A DNA stretch of 64,000 nt. Source: Ralstonia pickettii. GTDB taxonomy: Bacteria; Pseudomonadota; Gammaproteobacteria; Burkholderiales; Burkholderiaceae. The notes under the pieces were generated by a model, which was not told the DNA's origin, searched no databases, and worked only from the letters and a program-made list of their open reading frames with translations. Positions 9,377 through 18,896 of the stretch are shown here, in pieces (positions within the stretch are counted from its first letter, which is position 1; every line of letters starts with the position of its first letter). The stretch is from positions 558,001 to 622,000 of the forward strand of contig NZ_JFZG01000008.1 of the NCBI RefSeq assembly GCF_000607165.1. The letters are read 5' to 3'. Made by a program: the position numbers and the translations under genes.

Positions 9377-9405
9377 AAAAACGGAGGCCGAAGCCTCCGT
9401 TTTTT
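9377..9405. terminator. bidirectional intrinsic terminator
   Basis: AAAAACGGAGGC, a CGAA loop and GCCTCCGTTTTTT form a 12-bp stem with U-tracts on both strands. It lies between the convergent sbcB and indolepyruvate oxidoreductase genes. Confidence 0.9.
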
Positions 9406-9431
9406 CATGGTGATACCTAAAGCGGCGCGGA

Positions 9432-12400
9432 TCAGGCTGCCTGCTGTGCCGCCGCCGGATCGCGCCACTGTGCCAGCAGCTTGTTCCAGCGGATGCGCGC
9501 CGCCGCCAGGTTGGCCTCCTTCACATGGCCAAAGCCGCGGATGTCCTCCGGCAGGCGGGCCAGTTCCACGGCCTGCCCCAGCTTCTGCGCCGTCAGCCCG
9601 CGCGCGAGTTCATCGACCAGCGCGCGGTATTCGGCGATCAGCGCGCGCTCGGTGCGGCGCTCTTCGGTCTTGCCGAAAATATCGAACGCCGTGCCGCGCA
9701 GGCCCTTGAACTTGGCGAGCAGCTTGAAGATGCGCATCGTGTTCGGACCGAAGCGCTGCTTGACCAAGTGGCCCTTCTCGTCGCGCTTGGCAATCATGGG
9801 CGGCGCAAGCCAGAAGTTGAGCTGGTAGTCGCGGCCGGGCTCGCCCTCGAATTGCGCACGCAGCTTGTCGAGGAATGCCGGGTCGGTGTACAGGCGGGCG
9901 ACTTCGTATTCGTCCTTGTACGCCATCAGCTTCGACAGGTTGCGCGCCACCGCTTCCGTGAACGCCAGCGGCTGGCCTGCGCCCACCACGGCAGCTTCGG
10001 CTGCACGTACGCGTTCCACCACCGCGCGGAACTCAGCGGCATACGCTGCGTTCTGGTACGCGGTCAGCAGATCAACACGGCGGGCGATCAGCGTGTCCAG
10101 CGAGGGCAGGGCGATGACGTCGGCTTTGGCACGCGGCGCATCGTCGGCGAGCTTGAGCACCGCATCGCGGTCTTGTGCGAGGTGGCGGCCCCATTCGAAC
10201 GCGGTCTTGTTCTTCTCGACGGCCACGCCGTTGAGTTCGATCGCGCGGATGAGCGCGTCGTGCGTCAGCGGAAGCCAGCCTTTCTGCCACGCAAAGCCCA
10301 GCACGAGCGGGTTGGTGTAGATGGCATCACCCAGCAGGCGCACGGCCAGCGTGTTGGCGTCTTCAAATGCGCAGGCATCGCCGATGGCCGCACGGATGTC
10401 CGCCTCGGCCGAGCTGCCCGGGAAGCGCCAGTTCGGGTTCTTGATGAAATCGGCCGTGGGCGAAGCCGTGCTGTTGACGATGGCGCGCGTCTGGCCATGC
10501 TGCACCTTCGACAGCACTTCGTCCGACGCCGAGACAATCGCGTCGCAGCCGATCACAAGGTCCGCCTCGCCCATGGCGATGCGCGTGGCGTGAATCGAAT
10601 CCGGACGCTCGCCGATCTGCACGTGCGAGAGCACGGCGCCGCCTTTCTGCGCCAGGCCCGCCATGTCGAGCACGGTCACGCCCTTGCCCTCAATGTGCGC
10701 AGCCATGCCGAGCAGGCCCCCGATGGTCACCACGCCCGTGCCGCCCACGCCGGTGACGAGCACGCCGTACGCGCGCTGGATGGCCGGCAGCTCAGGATGC
10801 GGCAGCAGCGGCAGGCCTTCCATCGACACGCCGTGCGATTCGGGCTTGCGCACCTGCGCGCCCTCGGCCGTCACGAAGCTCGGGCAGAAGCCGTTCACGC
10901 ACGAGAAATCCTTGTTGCACGACGACTGGTTGATCTTGCGCTTGGTGCCCAGCTCCGTGTCCAGCGGTTCGACCGACAGGCAGTTCGACTTGACCGAGCA
11001 ATCGCCGCAGCCTTCGCACACCGCATCGTTGATGAACGCGCGGCGTGCCGGATCGACCATCGTGCCGCGCTTGCGGCGGCGGCGCTTTTCCGTCGCGCAG
11101 GTCTGGTCGTAGATCAGCACGCTGGTGCCTTGCACCTCGCGCAGCTCGCGCTGAATTGCGTCGAGCCGGTCGCGGTGGTGCACCGTCACGCCTTCGGGCA
11201 GTTTGATGGCAGCGTTGTACTTCTCGGGCTCGTCCGTGACGATGACGATGCGCGACGTGCCTTCCGCATGCACCTGCGCGGCGATCTGCGGCACCGACAG
11301 CGGGCCGTCGACCGGCTGGCCGCCGGTCATGGCCACGGCGTCGTTGTAGAGGATCTTGTAGGTGATGTTCACCTCGGCCGCAATCGACGCGCGGATCGCC
11401 AGCAGGCCCGAGTGGTAATACGTGCCGTCGCCCAGGTTGGCGAACACGTGCTTGTCGCCCGAGAACGGCATCTGGCCGATCCACGCCACGCCTTCGCCGC
11501 CCATCTGGCTGAAGGTGTCGGTGCGGCGGTCCATCCACACGGTCATGTAGTGGCAGCCGATGCCGGCCAGCGCGCGCGAGCCTTCCGGCACGTTGGTCGA
11601 CGTGTTGTGCGGGCAGCCCGAGCAGAACCACGGCTTGCGCTCTGCAGTGATGCGCGGTTTGGCGAGCGCCTTCTCTTTGGCGTCGATGATGGCGATGCGC
11701 GAGGCAATGCGTGCGCGCACGTCCGACGGCAGCTCGAACTTTTCCAGACGCGTGGCGATGGCGCGGGCGATCAGCGCAGGCGACAGCTCGTAATGCGCCG
11801 GCAGCAGCCAGTTGGCCATCGGCACGGACCATTCGCCGCCGGCGTTGTCGCGCTCGTCAAACTTGCCGTACACGCGCGGGCGCACGTCGTCGCGATAGTT
11901 GTACAGCTCTTCCTTGAGCTGGTACTCCAGGATCTGGCGCTTCTCTTCCACCACCAGGATCTCTTGCAGCCCTTCGGCAAAGGCACGCGCGCCGTGCGCT
12001 TCCAGCGGCCACACGCAGCCGACCTTGTACAGGCGGATGCCGATGCGGCGGCAGGTTTCCTCGTCGAGGCCGAGGTCGACCAGCGCCTGACGCACGTCCA
12101 GATACGCCTTGCCGGCGGTCATGATCCCGAAGCGTGCCTGCGGTGAATCGAGCACCACGCGGTCGAGCTTGTTGGCACGCACGTACGACAGGCCGGCGTA
12201 CCACTTGTAGTCGAGCAGGCGCGCTTCCTGCACCAGCGGCGGATCGGGCCAGCGGATGTTCAGGCCGCCCTGCGGCATGACGAAATCTTCGGGCAGGATG
12301 ATCTGCGCGCGATGCGGGTCGACATCCACCGACGCAGACGATTCCACCACGTCCGTCACGCACTTCATCGACACCCACAGGCCGGAGTAGCGGCTCATCG

Positions 12401-12992
12401 CCCAGCCGTGCAGGCCGTAGTCGAGGTATTCCTGCACGTTGGACGGATACAGCACCGGAATGCCGGCTGCCTTGAAGACGTGCTCGGACTGGTGCGCCAG
12501 CGTGGACGACTTGGCGGCGTGGTCATCGCCCGCCAGCACCAGCACGCCGCCATGCGCGGACGAGCCCGCCGAGTTGGCGTGCTTGAACACGTCGATCGTG
12601 CGGTCCACGCCCGGCCCCTTGCCGTACCACATGCCGAACACGCCGCTGAACTTGGCGTTCGGATACAGATTGACCTGCTGCGAGCCCCAGACCGCCGTGG
12701 CGGCCAGGTCTTCGTTGAGCCCCGCCTGGAAGACGATGTTGTGCCCCGCCAGATGCTTTTTGGCTTTCCACAGGGCTTGGTCCAGCGCGCCCAGCGGCGA
12801 GCCGCGGTAGCCGGAAATGAAGCCTGCCGTGTTCAGCCCAGCGGCGCGGTCGCGCTCCTGCTGCAGCATCGGCAGACGCACCAGAGCCTGCGTGCCGCTG
12901 ATGTAGATGCGGCCACGCTCAAGCGTGTATTTGTCGTCCAGGGAAACAGTTTCGAGCGCGCGGCGTAGCGCGTCGTTCAGAGGGGCATTCAT
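9432..12992 (-). CDS. indolepyruvate ferredoxin oxidoreductase, single-chain (IorA-IorB fusion)
   Basis: This 1186-residue enzyme oxidatively decarboxylates aryl pyruvates (from Trp, Phe, Tyr) to acyl-CoA with ferredoxin as acceptor. The order is an N-terminal pyruvate:ferredoxin oxidoreductase-like domain (GFISGYRGSPLGALDQAL), then a TPP-binding domain (ANLGDGTYYHSGLLAIRAS, YNDAVAMTGGQP). Cysteine-rich segments follow (CEGCGDCSVKSNCLS; CNKDFSCVNGFC), then the IorB-like gamma domain (GVGGTGVVTIGGLLGMAAH). The start at 12992 is the first ATG that leaves the family N-terminus and has GGAGC upstream; the frame's extension further upstream overlaps the next gene and is not coding. It ends near the convergent sbcB. 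Confidence 0.92.
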   Translation of the reverse strand: MNAPLNDALRRALETVSLDDKYTLERGRIYISGTQALVRLPMLQQERDRAAGLNTAGFISGYRGSPLGALDQALWKAKKHLAGHNIVFQAGLNEDLAATAVWGSQQVNLYPNAKFSGVFGMWYGKGPGVDRTIDVFKHANSAGSSAHGGVLVLAGDDHAAKSSTLAHQSEHVFKAAGIPVLYPSNVQEYLDYGLHGWAMSRYSGLWVSMKCVTDVVESSASVDVDPHRAQIILPEDFVMPQGGLNIRWPDPPLVQEARLLDYKWYAGLSYVRANKLDRVVLDSPQARFGIMTAGKAYLDVRQALVDLGLDEETCRRIGIRLYKVGCVWPLEAHGARAFAEGLQEILVVEEKRQILEYQLKEELYNYRDDVRPRVYGKFDERDNAGGEWSVPMANWLLPAHYELSPALIARAIATRLEKFELPSDVRARIASRIAIIDAKEKALAKPRITAERKPWFCSGCPHNTSTNVPEGSRALAGIGCHYMTVWMDRRTDTFSQMGGEGVAWIGQMPFSGDKHVFANLGDGTYYHSGLLAIRASIAAEVNITYKILYNDAVAMTGGQPVDGPLSVPQIAAQVHAEGTSRIVIVTDEPEKYNAAIKLPEGVTVHHRDRLDAIQRELREVQGTSVLIYDQTCATEKRRRRKRGTMVDPARRAFINDAVCEGCGDCSVKSNCLSVEPLDTELGTKRKINQSSCNKDFSCVNGFCPSFVTAEGAQVRKPESHGVSMEGLPLLPHPELPAIQRAYGVLVTGVGGTGVVTIGGLLGMAAHIEGKGVTVLDMAGLAQKGGAVLSHVQIGERPDSIHATRIAMGEADLVIGCDAIVSASDEVLSKVQHGQTRAIVNSTASPTADFIKNPNWRFPGSSAEADIRAAIGDACAFEDANTLAVRLLGDAIYTNPLVLGFAWQKGWLPLTHDALIRAIELNGVAVEKNKTAFEWGRHLAQDRDAVLKLADDAPRAKADVIALPSLDTLIARRVDLLTAYQNAAYAAEFRAVVERVRAAEAAVVGAGQPLAFTEAVARNLSKLMAYKDEYEVARLYTDPAFLDKLRAQFEGEPGRDYQLNFWLAPPMIAKRDEKGHLVKQRFGPNTMRIFKLLAKFKGLRGTAFDIFGKTEERRTERALIAEYRALVDELARGLTAQKLGQAVELARLPEDIRGFGHVKEANLAAARIRWNKLLAQWRDPAAAQQAA

Positions 12993-13290
12993 GCGTGCTC
13001 CGTGTGGGTGTGTCGGGATCACCGACAGCAGGTCTCTTTTGGTGCTGCCTGCGCCGCTTCTTGTGGAAACTGGCATGCAGCTGTGGGTCGAGGCATCGTA
13101 GCATCGCGTGACATTCCGAACACCGTGCAACGCAGCAAGAATGGGGGTGGGTTTTCCCTTGGTTGTGGTGTCCGGTGCACGCATGCACAGCGCTGGACGA
13201 CGGGGTTGCACCGGTTGTGCGGTGCATGCAACGTTTGCGGCAAAGCGGGCCGGGGCGATGCGCTTTCGCGACGCACCGGCACGGTCGGAA

Positions 13291-14760
13291 TCAATCCCCG
13301 AGGCGTTCGATGACTTCCCGCATGCGGACGACAAGCCCGTCCATTGCTTGGGCAGGCACGTTCCCATAGCCCAGCACCAGGCCGTTGTACTGCGCGGTGA
13401 AGGTTCCCGGCAGGCAGAAGCGCGACAGCGGGCGCAGCACCATTCCGTGCTCGCGCGCGGCGCGGCTGACTTCGGTATCGCGCACCGGCGCGTCGAGCCG
13501 TGCCGAGAGGTGCATGCCGCCTGCGCCGCCCGATACGGTGACGATGCCATCCAGGTGCCGCTCGATTGCGGCCTGCAGCGCATCGCGGCGCTCGCCGTAC
13601 AGACGACGCATGCGCCGCAGGTGCCGCGTGAAATGTCCCGCCTCGATGAACTCGGCCAGCGCGAGCTGCTCGGCTACGCGCCCGCGCAACATCAGCGCAC
13701 CTGCCGTCTTTTTCAGCACGGGCGCCAGCGCGGGTGGCACCACCATATAGCCGAGGCGTAGCGCCGGGAACAGCATCTTGCTGAACGTGCCGAGATAGAT
13801 GACCGGCGCATCCTCCGTCAGGCCCTGCACGGCGGATAGCGGCGCACCCGTGTGGCGGAACTCGCTGTCGTAATCGTCTTCGATGATCCACGCGCCGGCT
13901 GCGCGCGCGTGCTGGATGAGCGCAAGGCGACGCTCCAGACTCATCACCGCGCCCAGTGGGTATTGGTGCGACGGCGTGATGTAGATGAGCTTGGGTGGCG
14001 TGTCGCGCCAGTCTTCCGCGCGCGGGGCGAGGCCATCGGCGTCGACGCTGATCGGTACCAATCGCATGTCTGCTGCCTGCAAGGCGGCGCGCGCACCGTA
14101 GTAGCCGGGGTTTTCGATCCACGCGGCGTCGCCCGCATCGGCGAGCGTACGGGCGCACATGTCGAGGCTGTTCTGCGTGCCGTCGGTGATGAACACCTGC
14201 GACGCGTCGCAGCGCACGCCGCGCGAAACGCGCAGGTATTCCGCCACGGCTTGGCGCAGGGCAACATTGCCTTCGACCGGGCCGTAGCCCATCTGGCCGG
14301 GGCCGATCCGGCGCCATCCGCGTTCCATGCAGCGGCGCCATTGCGCCAGCGGGAATTCATCCAGTGCGGGCGTGCCGGGCAAGAAGGGCAGCAGGTCGCC
14401 CATCCCGCCGCGCGGGCGTTCGAGGTCGTTCACGCGGCGCGACAGCTCGGGCGGGGCTTCGGGCGCATGCGCGGGCGTCTGCTGCAGGCCGACGCGCGCC
14501 ACCACCGTGCCTTGCCGTCGGCTCAGCACGAAGCCCTCGGTGGCGAGTTGCTCGTAGGCGTAGAGCACCGAGTTGCGCGCGATGCCCAGCTCTTCGGCCA
14601 GCGTGCGCGAGGGCGCCAGGCGCGTGCCTTCCTCGATCTGTCCACTGAGGATGGCTGCACGCAGGCAGGCATATAGCCGATGCTGCTGCGAGGCGCGGGC
14701 CACGCCCTCGGCGTGCGTCGCGGTGCGTTCGTAGTTCGACAGCAGGACGCCGTAATCCAT
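13291..14760 (-). CDS. MocR/PdxR-type regulator (GntR HTH fused to aminotransferase domain)
   Basis: This 489-residue protein has an N-terminal GntR winged helix (QQHRLYACLRAAILSGQIEEG, then SRTLAEELGIARNSVLYAYE). A fold-type-I PLP domain follows with DGTQNSLDMCARTLAD, EDDYDSEFRHTG and the PLP lysine in YLGTFSKMLFPALRLGY. Such proteins sense PLP or an amino-type ligand and usually control the divergent neighbour. Start 14760 has GGAG at a suitable distance; ATGs at 14781 and 14799 are alternatives. The divergent gene at 14853 encodes a pyridoxamine-phosphate-oxidase-like flavoprotein, a common partner for MocR regulators. Confidence 0.9.
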   Translation of the reverse strand: MDYGVLLSNYERTATHAEGVARASQQHRLYACLRAAILSGQIEEGTRLAPSRTLAEELGIARNSVLYAYEQLATEGFVLSRRQGTVVARVGLQQTPAHAPEAPPELSRRVNDLERPRGGMGDLLPFLPGTPALDEFPLAQWRRCMERGWRRIGPGQMGYGPVEGNVALRQAVAEYLRVSRGVRCDASQVFITDGTQNSLDMCARTLADAGDAAWIENPGYYGARAALQAADMRLVPISVDADGLAPRAEDWRDTPPKLIYITPSHQYPLGAVMSLERRLALIQHARAAGAWIIEDDYDSEFRHTGAPLSAVQGLTEDAPVIYLGTFSKMLFPALRLGYMVVPPALAPVLKKTAGALMLRGRVAEQLALAEFIEAGHFTRHLRRMRRLYGERRDALQAAIERHLDGIVTVSGGAGGMHLSARLDAPVRDTEVSRAAREHGMVLRPLSRFCLPGTFTAQYNGLVLGYGNVPAQAMDGLVVRMREVIERLGD

Positions 14761-14852
14761 CGTGGCTCCAAGACTCTGCATTTTGGTGGGTCTATGCATG
14801 GTGCCACGGTTTTTTTATCGTCGGCATATCGATTACGATTTCGGAGCCTTGC

Positions 14853-15536
14853 ATGTCGAGCACAGAACCCACATCGCCCACCGCGCGCACCCGTGTGCGT
14901 CGCGTCGCGCACCGCGGCCATTACGACCGCACCACGCTGCATGCCATCCTCGACGAGGCCTACGTCTGCCACATCGCCTTCGCCGACGAGCATGGCGTGC
15001 ATTGCATCCCGACCGCGTGCTGGCGCGAGGGCGACCACCTCTACATCCATGGTTCCAACGGCAGCCGCATGCTCCGGCTGGCAGGCAGCGGTGCGCAGGT
15101 CTGCGTAACCATCACGCACATCGATGGCCTGGTGCTGGCGCGCTCGGCGTTCAACCATTCGATGAACTATCGCTCGGCGGTCATCTACGGCGCGTTCGAA
15201 GTCGTGCCTGATGCGCAGAAGCCTGCGGTGCTCGATACCTTCATGGAAGTCCTCGCGCCGGGCCGTTCGCAGCAGGCACGGCCCGGCAATGCCAAGGAGC
15301 TTGCCGCCACGACCGTGCTGCGCATTCCGTTGGATGAGGCTGCGTGCAAAGTGCGCACGGGTGGTCCGAAGGACGATGCTGAGGATCTCGACTTGCCCGT
15401 GTGGGCCGGCGTGCTGCCGATGGCGCTGTTGCCACTGGCGCCGGTGGTGGATGCGGCACCTGCAGGTACGCCCGACTACGTGCAGGAGTGGAGGGATAGT
15501 GCGCGTGTGTCGGTGGTGGATGCGGTGATGTCGTGA
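14853..15536 (+). CDS. pyridoxamine 5'-phosphate oxidase-family protein
   Basis: This 227-residue protein has the split-barrel FMN-binding fold of the PNPOx-like flavin-nucleotide-binding group: HAILDEAYVCHIAFADEHG, WREGDHLYIHGSNGSRML, and SMNYRSAVIYGAFEVV. Members of this group are often annotated by fold only, and the substrate is unknown. It is not the biosynthetic PdxH, which is shorter and lacks the extra C-terminal part seen here. GGAG lies seven bases before the ATG. Divergent transcription from the MocR regulator, with 92 bp between the starts, suggests that the regulator controls this gene. Confidence 0.82.
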   Translation: MSSTEPTSPTARTRVRRVAHRGHYDRTTLHAILDEAYVCHIAFADEHGVHCIPTACWREGDHLYIHGSNGSRMLRLAGSGAQVCVTITHIDGLVLARSAFNHSMNYRSAVIYGAFEVVPDAQKPAVLDTFMEVLAPGRSQQARPGNAKELAATTVLRIPLDEAACKVRTGGPKDDAEDLDLPVWAGVLPMALLPLAPVVDAAPAGTPDYVQEWRDSARVSVVDAVMS

Positions 15537-15605
15537 GGGCTGGTCGGTCCGGTTTTTTTTTGGCCTTGGTGGTCCATCTGTGTTTCGTACCCTGCCGGGC
15601 ACGAC

Positions 15606-15777
15606 TTACTTTTCTTTGTCTTGCCAAAGAAAAGTAAGCAAAAGAAAGGCGCGCCCGAGATGGCGACCCATTCCTTGAATTTGCGTAACCGGGCGGAGAC
15701 GGGAAAAACTCGCTGCGCTCAGACAGTTTCCCGTCTTTTTTCCGCCCGGTTACGCAAATTCAAGGCGCCATCTAGGG
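15606..15777 (+). repeat. long-hairpin intergenic element, copy A
   Basis: The element opens with a CTTTGTCTTGCCAAAG-type motif followed by AAGTAAGCAAAAGAAAGGCG. It then forms a perfect 24-bp stem (15673-15696 with 15742-15765, arms beginning CCTTGAATTTGCGTAACC) that continues in a 10-bp inner stem (15697-15706 with 15727-15736). The loop contains CTCGCTGCGCTCAGACAG. Copy B (15874-16040) has the same flanks and loop in the opposite orientation but a different stem sequence. Confidence 0.8.
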
Positions 15778-15793
15778 CTCAACGTCAAAGGAA

Positions 15794-15821
15794 AAGGCCA
15801 ACCCATCGCGAGGTTGGCCTT
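15794..15821. terminator. hairpin between the two repeat elements, terminator-like
   Basis: AAGGCCAACC and GGTTGGCCTT form a perfect 10-bp stem around an 8-nt loop, with short A/T runs on each side. It could end the flavoprotein transcript or a T2SS transcript, but the T-runs are short. Confidence 0.45.
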
Positions 15822-15873
15822 GTCGTTTGAGCTGGCGCCCAGAGTGTTTGGCTTTTGTCTTTGACTTTCCCTG

Positions 15874-16040
15874 CCCTATGCGGCGCCTTGAATTTCTGTT
15901 GCAAGGAGGAAAAAGAGGGGAGGCTGTCTGAGCGCAGCGAGTTTGCCTCCCCTCCCTCCTTGCGACATAAATTCAAGGAAGGGTTCGCCGCATCGGGCGC
16001 GCCTTTCTTTGCTTACTTTCTTTGGCAAGACAAAGAAAGT
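15874..16040 (-). repeat. long-hairpin intergenic element, copy B
   Basis: On the minus strand this reads with the same order as copy A: CTTTGTCTTGCCAAAG motif, AAGTAAGCAAAGAAAGGCGCG, CCTTGAATTT, a stem, the loop CTCGCTGCGCTCAGACAG, the stem complement and AAATTCAAGG. Arms at 15886-15895 and 15969-15978 match copy A. The inner arms (GCAAGGAG with CTCCTTGC; GGGGAGGC with GCCTCCCC) differ from copy A but still pair. Confidence 0.8.
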
Positions 16041-16089
16041 GAGTCAGCCCCGGCAGGGGATGAAACAAGGGGCACACCAAGAACAAAAC

Positions 16090-17301
16090 TCAGTGCACCA
16101 GCTGGTTAATCTCAATAATCGGCATCAACACAGCCAACACGATGAGCAACACCACCACGCCCATCGTCAAAATCAAAGCCGGCTCCAGCAAGCCAGTCAG
16201 AAACAACGTGCGCCGCTCCAACTCCTGCGCCTCACCTTGTGCGGCACGTTCCAGCATCGCCGGCAGATTGCCCGTCGCCTCGCCCGAGCGGATCAAATGC
16301 ACCAGCACAGGGGGAAACTGATTCTGCGCCGCCAACGCCCGCGCCAGCGAAGTCCCTTCCCGCACCCGCGTGGACGCATCCTCCACATTGGTCTTGAGCG
16401 CGACGTTGTTCAGCGTCTCGCCTGCCGCCTGCAAGCCCCGCAAGATCGGCACGCCGGCACTGGTGAGGATCGCGAGCGTGCTGGCAAACCGCGCGGTGTT
16501 ATAGCCGCGAACGAGCTTGCCGAACAGCGGCGCTGTCAACAGCCACTTGTGCCACGACAACCGCAATGCCGGCTGCTTGAGCAGATTGCGGATCAGCACG
16601 CCGATCGCCACCAGAACGATCGCTGCCAGCCAGCCCCAGTTCCGCACAAAATCCGACAGCCACAGCATGATGATCGTGAGTGTCGGCAGCTTCTGCTTGG
16701 TGTTGGCAAACACGCTCACCACCTGCGGCACCACGTATGACAGCAGGAAGATCACGATCGCAAACGCCACCACCGTGACGATGGCCGGATACGTGAATGC
16801 CAGCTTGATCTTGGAGGTCAGCGCGTTGCGGCTCTCGATGTAGTCCGCCAGGCGCGAGAGCACGAGGCCCAGGTTGCCCGAGTGCTCCCCCGCTGAAACG
16901 AGGGCGCGGTAGATGTCCGGAAAATCCTTCGGATGCTGCGCCAGTGCCACCGAGAGTGAGCTGCCGCCCACCACTTCCGCGCGAATGGCCGCGAGCAGCT
17001 CGCCGACGTACGCACGTTCGGCCTGATCGGCCAGCGCGGCCAGCGCTTCATCGAGCGGCAGACCCGCCACCAGCAGGCTGGCGAGCTGGCGCGTGACGAG
17101 CGCGTTTTCCTGCGCCGTGAGCCGCTTGCCGAAGCTGGACCCGCTGCGCTTGGTGGCCTGTGCGCCCAGTACGTCGACCAGCAGCGGAGTCAGCCCGCGT
17201 GCGCGCAGCAGCGTGCGCGCCTGACGTGCGCTGTCGGCTTCGATGACACCCTTGTCGGTCTTGCCGGCGGCGTCGGCGGCTTCGTAGCGGAAGGCTGGCA
17301 T
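16090..17301 (-). CDS. gspF: type II secretion system inner-membrane platform protein GspF
   Basis: This 403-residue polytopic protein is the platform that couples the GspE ATPase to pseudopilus assembly. It has the two repeated T2SSF domains (LTAQENALVTRQLASLLVAGLPLDEALAAL and a second with FASTLAILTSAGVPILRGLQ). Three hydrophobic segments are present (about residues 165-190, 220-240 and at the C-terminus, ALILTMGVVVLLIVLAVLMPI). The N-terminal MPAFRYEAADAAGKTDKGVIEA is canonical. It is the last gene of the gspG-to-F run, 22 bp after gspE. Confidence 0.96.
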   Translation of the reverse strand: MPAFRYEAADAAGKTDKGVIEADSARQARTLLRARGLTPLLVDVLGAQATKRSGSSFGKRLTAQENALVTRQLASLLVAGLPLDEALAALADQAERAYVGELLAAIRAEVVGGSSLSVALAQHPKDFPDIYRALVSAGEHSGNLGLVLSRLADYIESRNALTSKIKLAFTYPAIVTVVAFAIVIFLLSYVVPQVVSVFANTKQKLPTLTIIMLWLSDFVRNWGWLAAIVLVAIGVLIRNLLKQPALRLSWHKWLLTAPLFGKLVRGYNTARFASTLAILTSAGVPILRGLQAAGETLNNVALKTNVEDASTRVREGTSLARALAAQNQFPPVLVHLIRSGEATGNLPAMLERAAQGEAQELERRTLFLTGLLEPALILTMGVVVLLIVLAVLMPIIEINQLVH

Positions 17302-17323
17302 GCGCTATTCGTTTGATCGCGCC

Positions 17324-18880
17324 TTAGTCGCGTGTGACCCGCAGTACTTCTTCCAGCGACGTGGCGCCTGTGTCGATCCAGCGCTGTGCATCCATGCGCA
17401 TGGTCTGCATGCCCTGGCCGATGGCGAGCGCCTTGATCTCGGATTCTGCGGCCTGGCGGTGGATCATCGTTTGGATTTCCGGCGTGACGGTCAGCAGTTC
17501 ATAGACGCCGGTTCGGCCCTGGTAGCCGGAGTTGCTGCAACGGTCGCAGCCGACGTGATGCCACACCGATTTGCGTGCCGGTGCGGCGGGTGCCACGCCA
17601 TCCGCAACCGGCGTGCCGGCCACGGCTTCCACTTCCGCAGGCGTGAGTTCGAGCACTTCTTCGCGGCGGCAATGTACGCACAGGCGGCGTACCAGCCGCT
17701 GCGCCAGCACACCCAGCAGCGATGAAGACAGCAGGAACGGCTCGATCCCCATGTCGATCAGGCGCGTCACGGCGGAGGCAGAATCATTCGTGTGCAGCGT
17801 CGCCAGCACCAAGTGGCCCGTGAGCGAGGCTTGCACGGCAATCTGCGCGGTTTCCAGATCGCGGATTTCCCCGATCATCACCACGTCCGGGTCCTGGCGC
17901 AGGATGGCGCGCAGGGCCTTGGCGAACGTCATGTCGATCTTCGGGTTGACCTGCGTCTGGCCGATGCCGTCGAGGTCGTATTCGATCGGGTCTTCCACCG
18001 TCATGATGTTGGTGGAAGCGGAATCGAGCCGCGACAGCGCCGCATACAGCGTGGTCGTTTTGCCCGAACCCGTGGGGCCGGTGACGAGCACGATGCCGTG
18101 CGGCTGATTGATGAGGTGGTCAAAGCGCGCCAGCGTGCCGGCGCCCATGCCGAGCTTGCTCAGATCCAGGCGGCCGGCTTCCTTGTCGAGCAGACGCAGC
18201 ACCGCGCGCTCGCCGTGGCCGGTGGGCAGGGTGCTCACCCGCACGTCCACCGGGCGACCTCCCACGCGCAGCGTGATGCGGCCGTCTTGCGGCAGGCGTT
18301 TCTCTGCAATGTCGAGCTGCGCCATGATCTTGATGCGCGAGATGAGCGCGCCGTGCAGCGCCTTCTTGGGGCGCACGACGTCGCGCAGCGTGCCGTCCAC
18401 CCGGAAGCGCACCACGGATGCATTCTCGAACGGCTCGATGTGGATATCCGAGGCGCCTTCGCGCGCGGCCTGCGTAAGCAGCGCGTTGATCATGCGGATG
18501 ATCGGCGCGTCGTCTTCGGATTCCAGCAGGTCTTCCACGGCCGGAATGTCCTGCATCAGGCGCGAGAGGTCGACTTCGCCTTCCACTTCGCCCACCACCT
18601 GGGCTGCGCTGCCGTCTTGCGCGTTGTAAGCCGTCTGCGTGGCGGTGGACAGTGCTGCGGCGCTGAGCGTCACCAACTGCAGCGCGCCGAACACGCGGCC
18701 GAGTTCAGCCAGCGCCGTGCGCGAGGTTTCGGGGCAGACCCACACCTCCAGCGTGTCGACGTCCTGGCGGGCGACGAGCAGCTTGGCGTCGCGCGCAAAC
18801 GCATACGGCACCAGCCGCACGGCGGACTGCGAGGGCGGCTCGAGCGTGCTGACGTCGGTGGTGGGAGCTTGCGTTGCCAT
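17324..18880 (-). CDS. gspE: type II secretion system ATPase GspE
   Basis: This 518-residue cytoplasmic hexameric ATPase powers pseudopilus growth. The Walker A is [17 protein letters not shown]. The Asp box is [19 protein letters not shown], the Walker B is [18 protein letters not shown], and the His box is [21 protein letters not shown]. The zinc-binding tetracysteine segment (CVHCRREE ... CDRCSNSG) is present. The N-terminal GspE domain contains [24 protein letters not shown]. The start at 18880 gives the family length; the longer open frame would overlap gspD. It lies 16 bp after gspD. Confidence 0.96.
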   Translation of the reverse strand: MATQAPTTDVSTLEPPSQSAVRLVPYAFARDAKLLVARQDVDTLEVWVCPETSRTALAELGRVFGALQLVTLSAAALSTATQTAYNAQDGSAAQVVGEVEGEVDLSRLMQDIPAVEDLLESEDDAPIIRMINALLTQAAREGASDIHIEPFENASVVRFRVDGTLRDVVRPKKALHGALISRIKIMAQLDIAEKRLPQDGRITLRVGGRPVDVRVSTLPTGHGERAVLRLLDKEAGRLDLSKLGMGAGTLARFDHLINQPHGIVLVTGPTGSGKTTTLYAALSRLDSASTNIMTVEDPIEYDLDGIGQTQVNPKIDMTFAKALRAILRQDPDVVMIGEIRDLETAQIAVQASLTGHLVLATLHTNDSASAVTRLIDMGIEPFLLSSSLLGVLAQRLVRRLCVHCRREEVLELTPAEVEAVAGTPVADGVAPAAPARKSVWHHVGCDRCSNSGYQGRTGVYELLTVTPEIQTMIHRQAAESEIKALAIGQGMQTMRMDAQRWIDTGATSLEEVLRVTRD

Positions 18881-18896
18881 GGTTCGTTGTCCGTTG

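Noticed and set aside
9525-12146. Very long plus-strand open frame opposite the indolepyruvate oxidoreductase
   Set aside because: It is His/Arg/Ala-rich shadow sequence without domains; the minus strand is clearly coding.
12993-13583. A long N-terminal extension of the indolepyruvate oxidoreductase
   Set aside because: It overlaps the MocR regulator gene and does not match the family; ATG 12992 has a ribosome-binding site.
15537-16089. CRISPR array
   Set aside because: The repeats are two inverted long-hairpin units rather than regularly spaced short direct repeats, and no cas genes are present.
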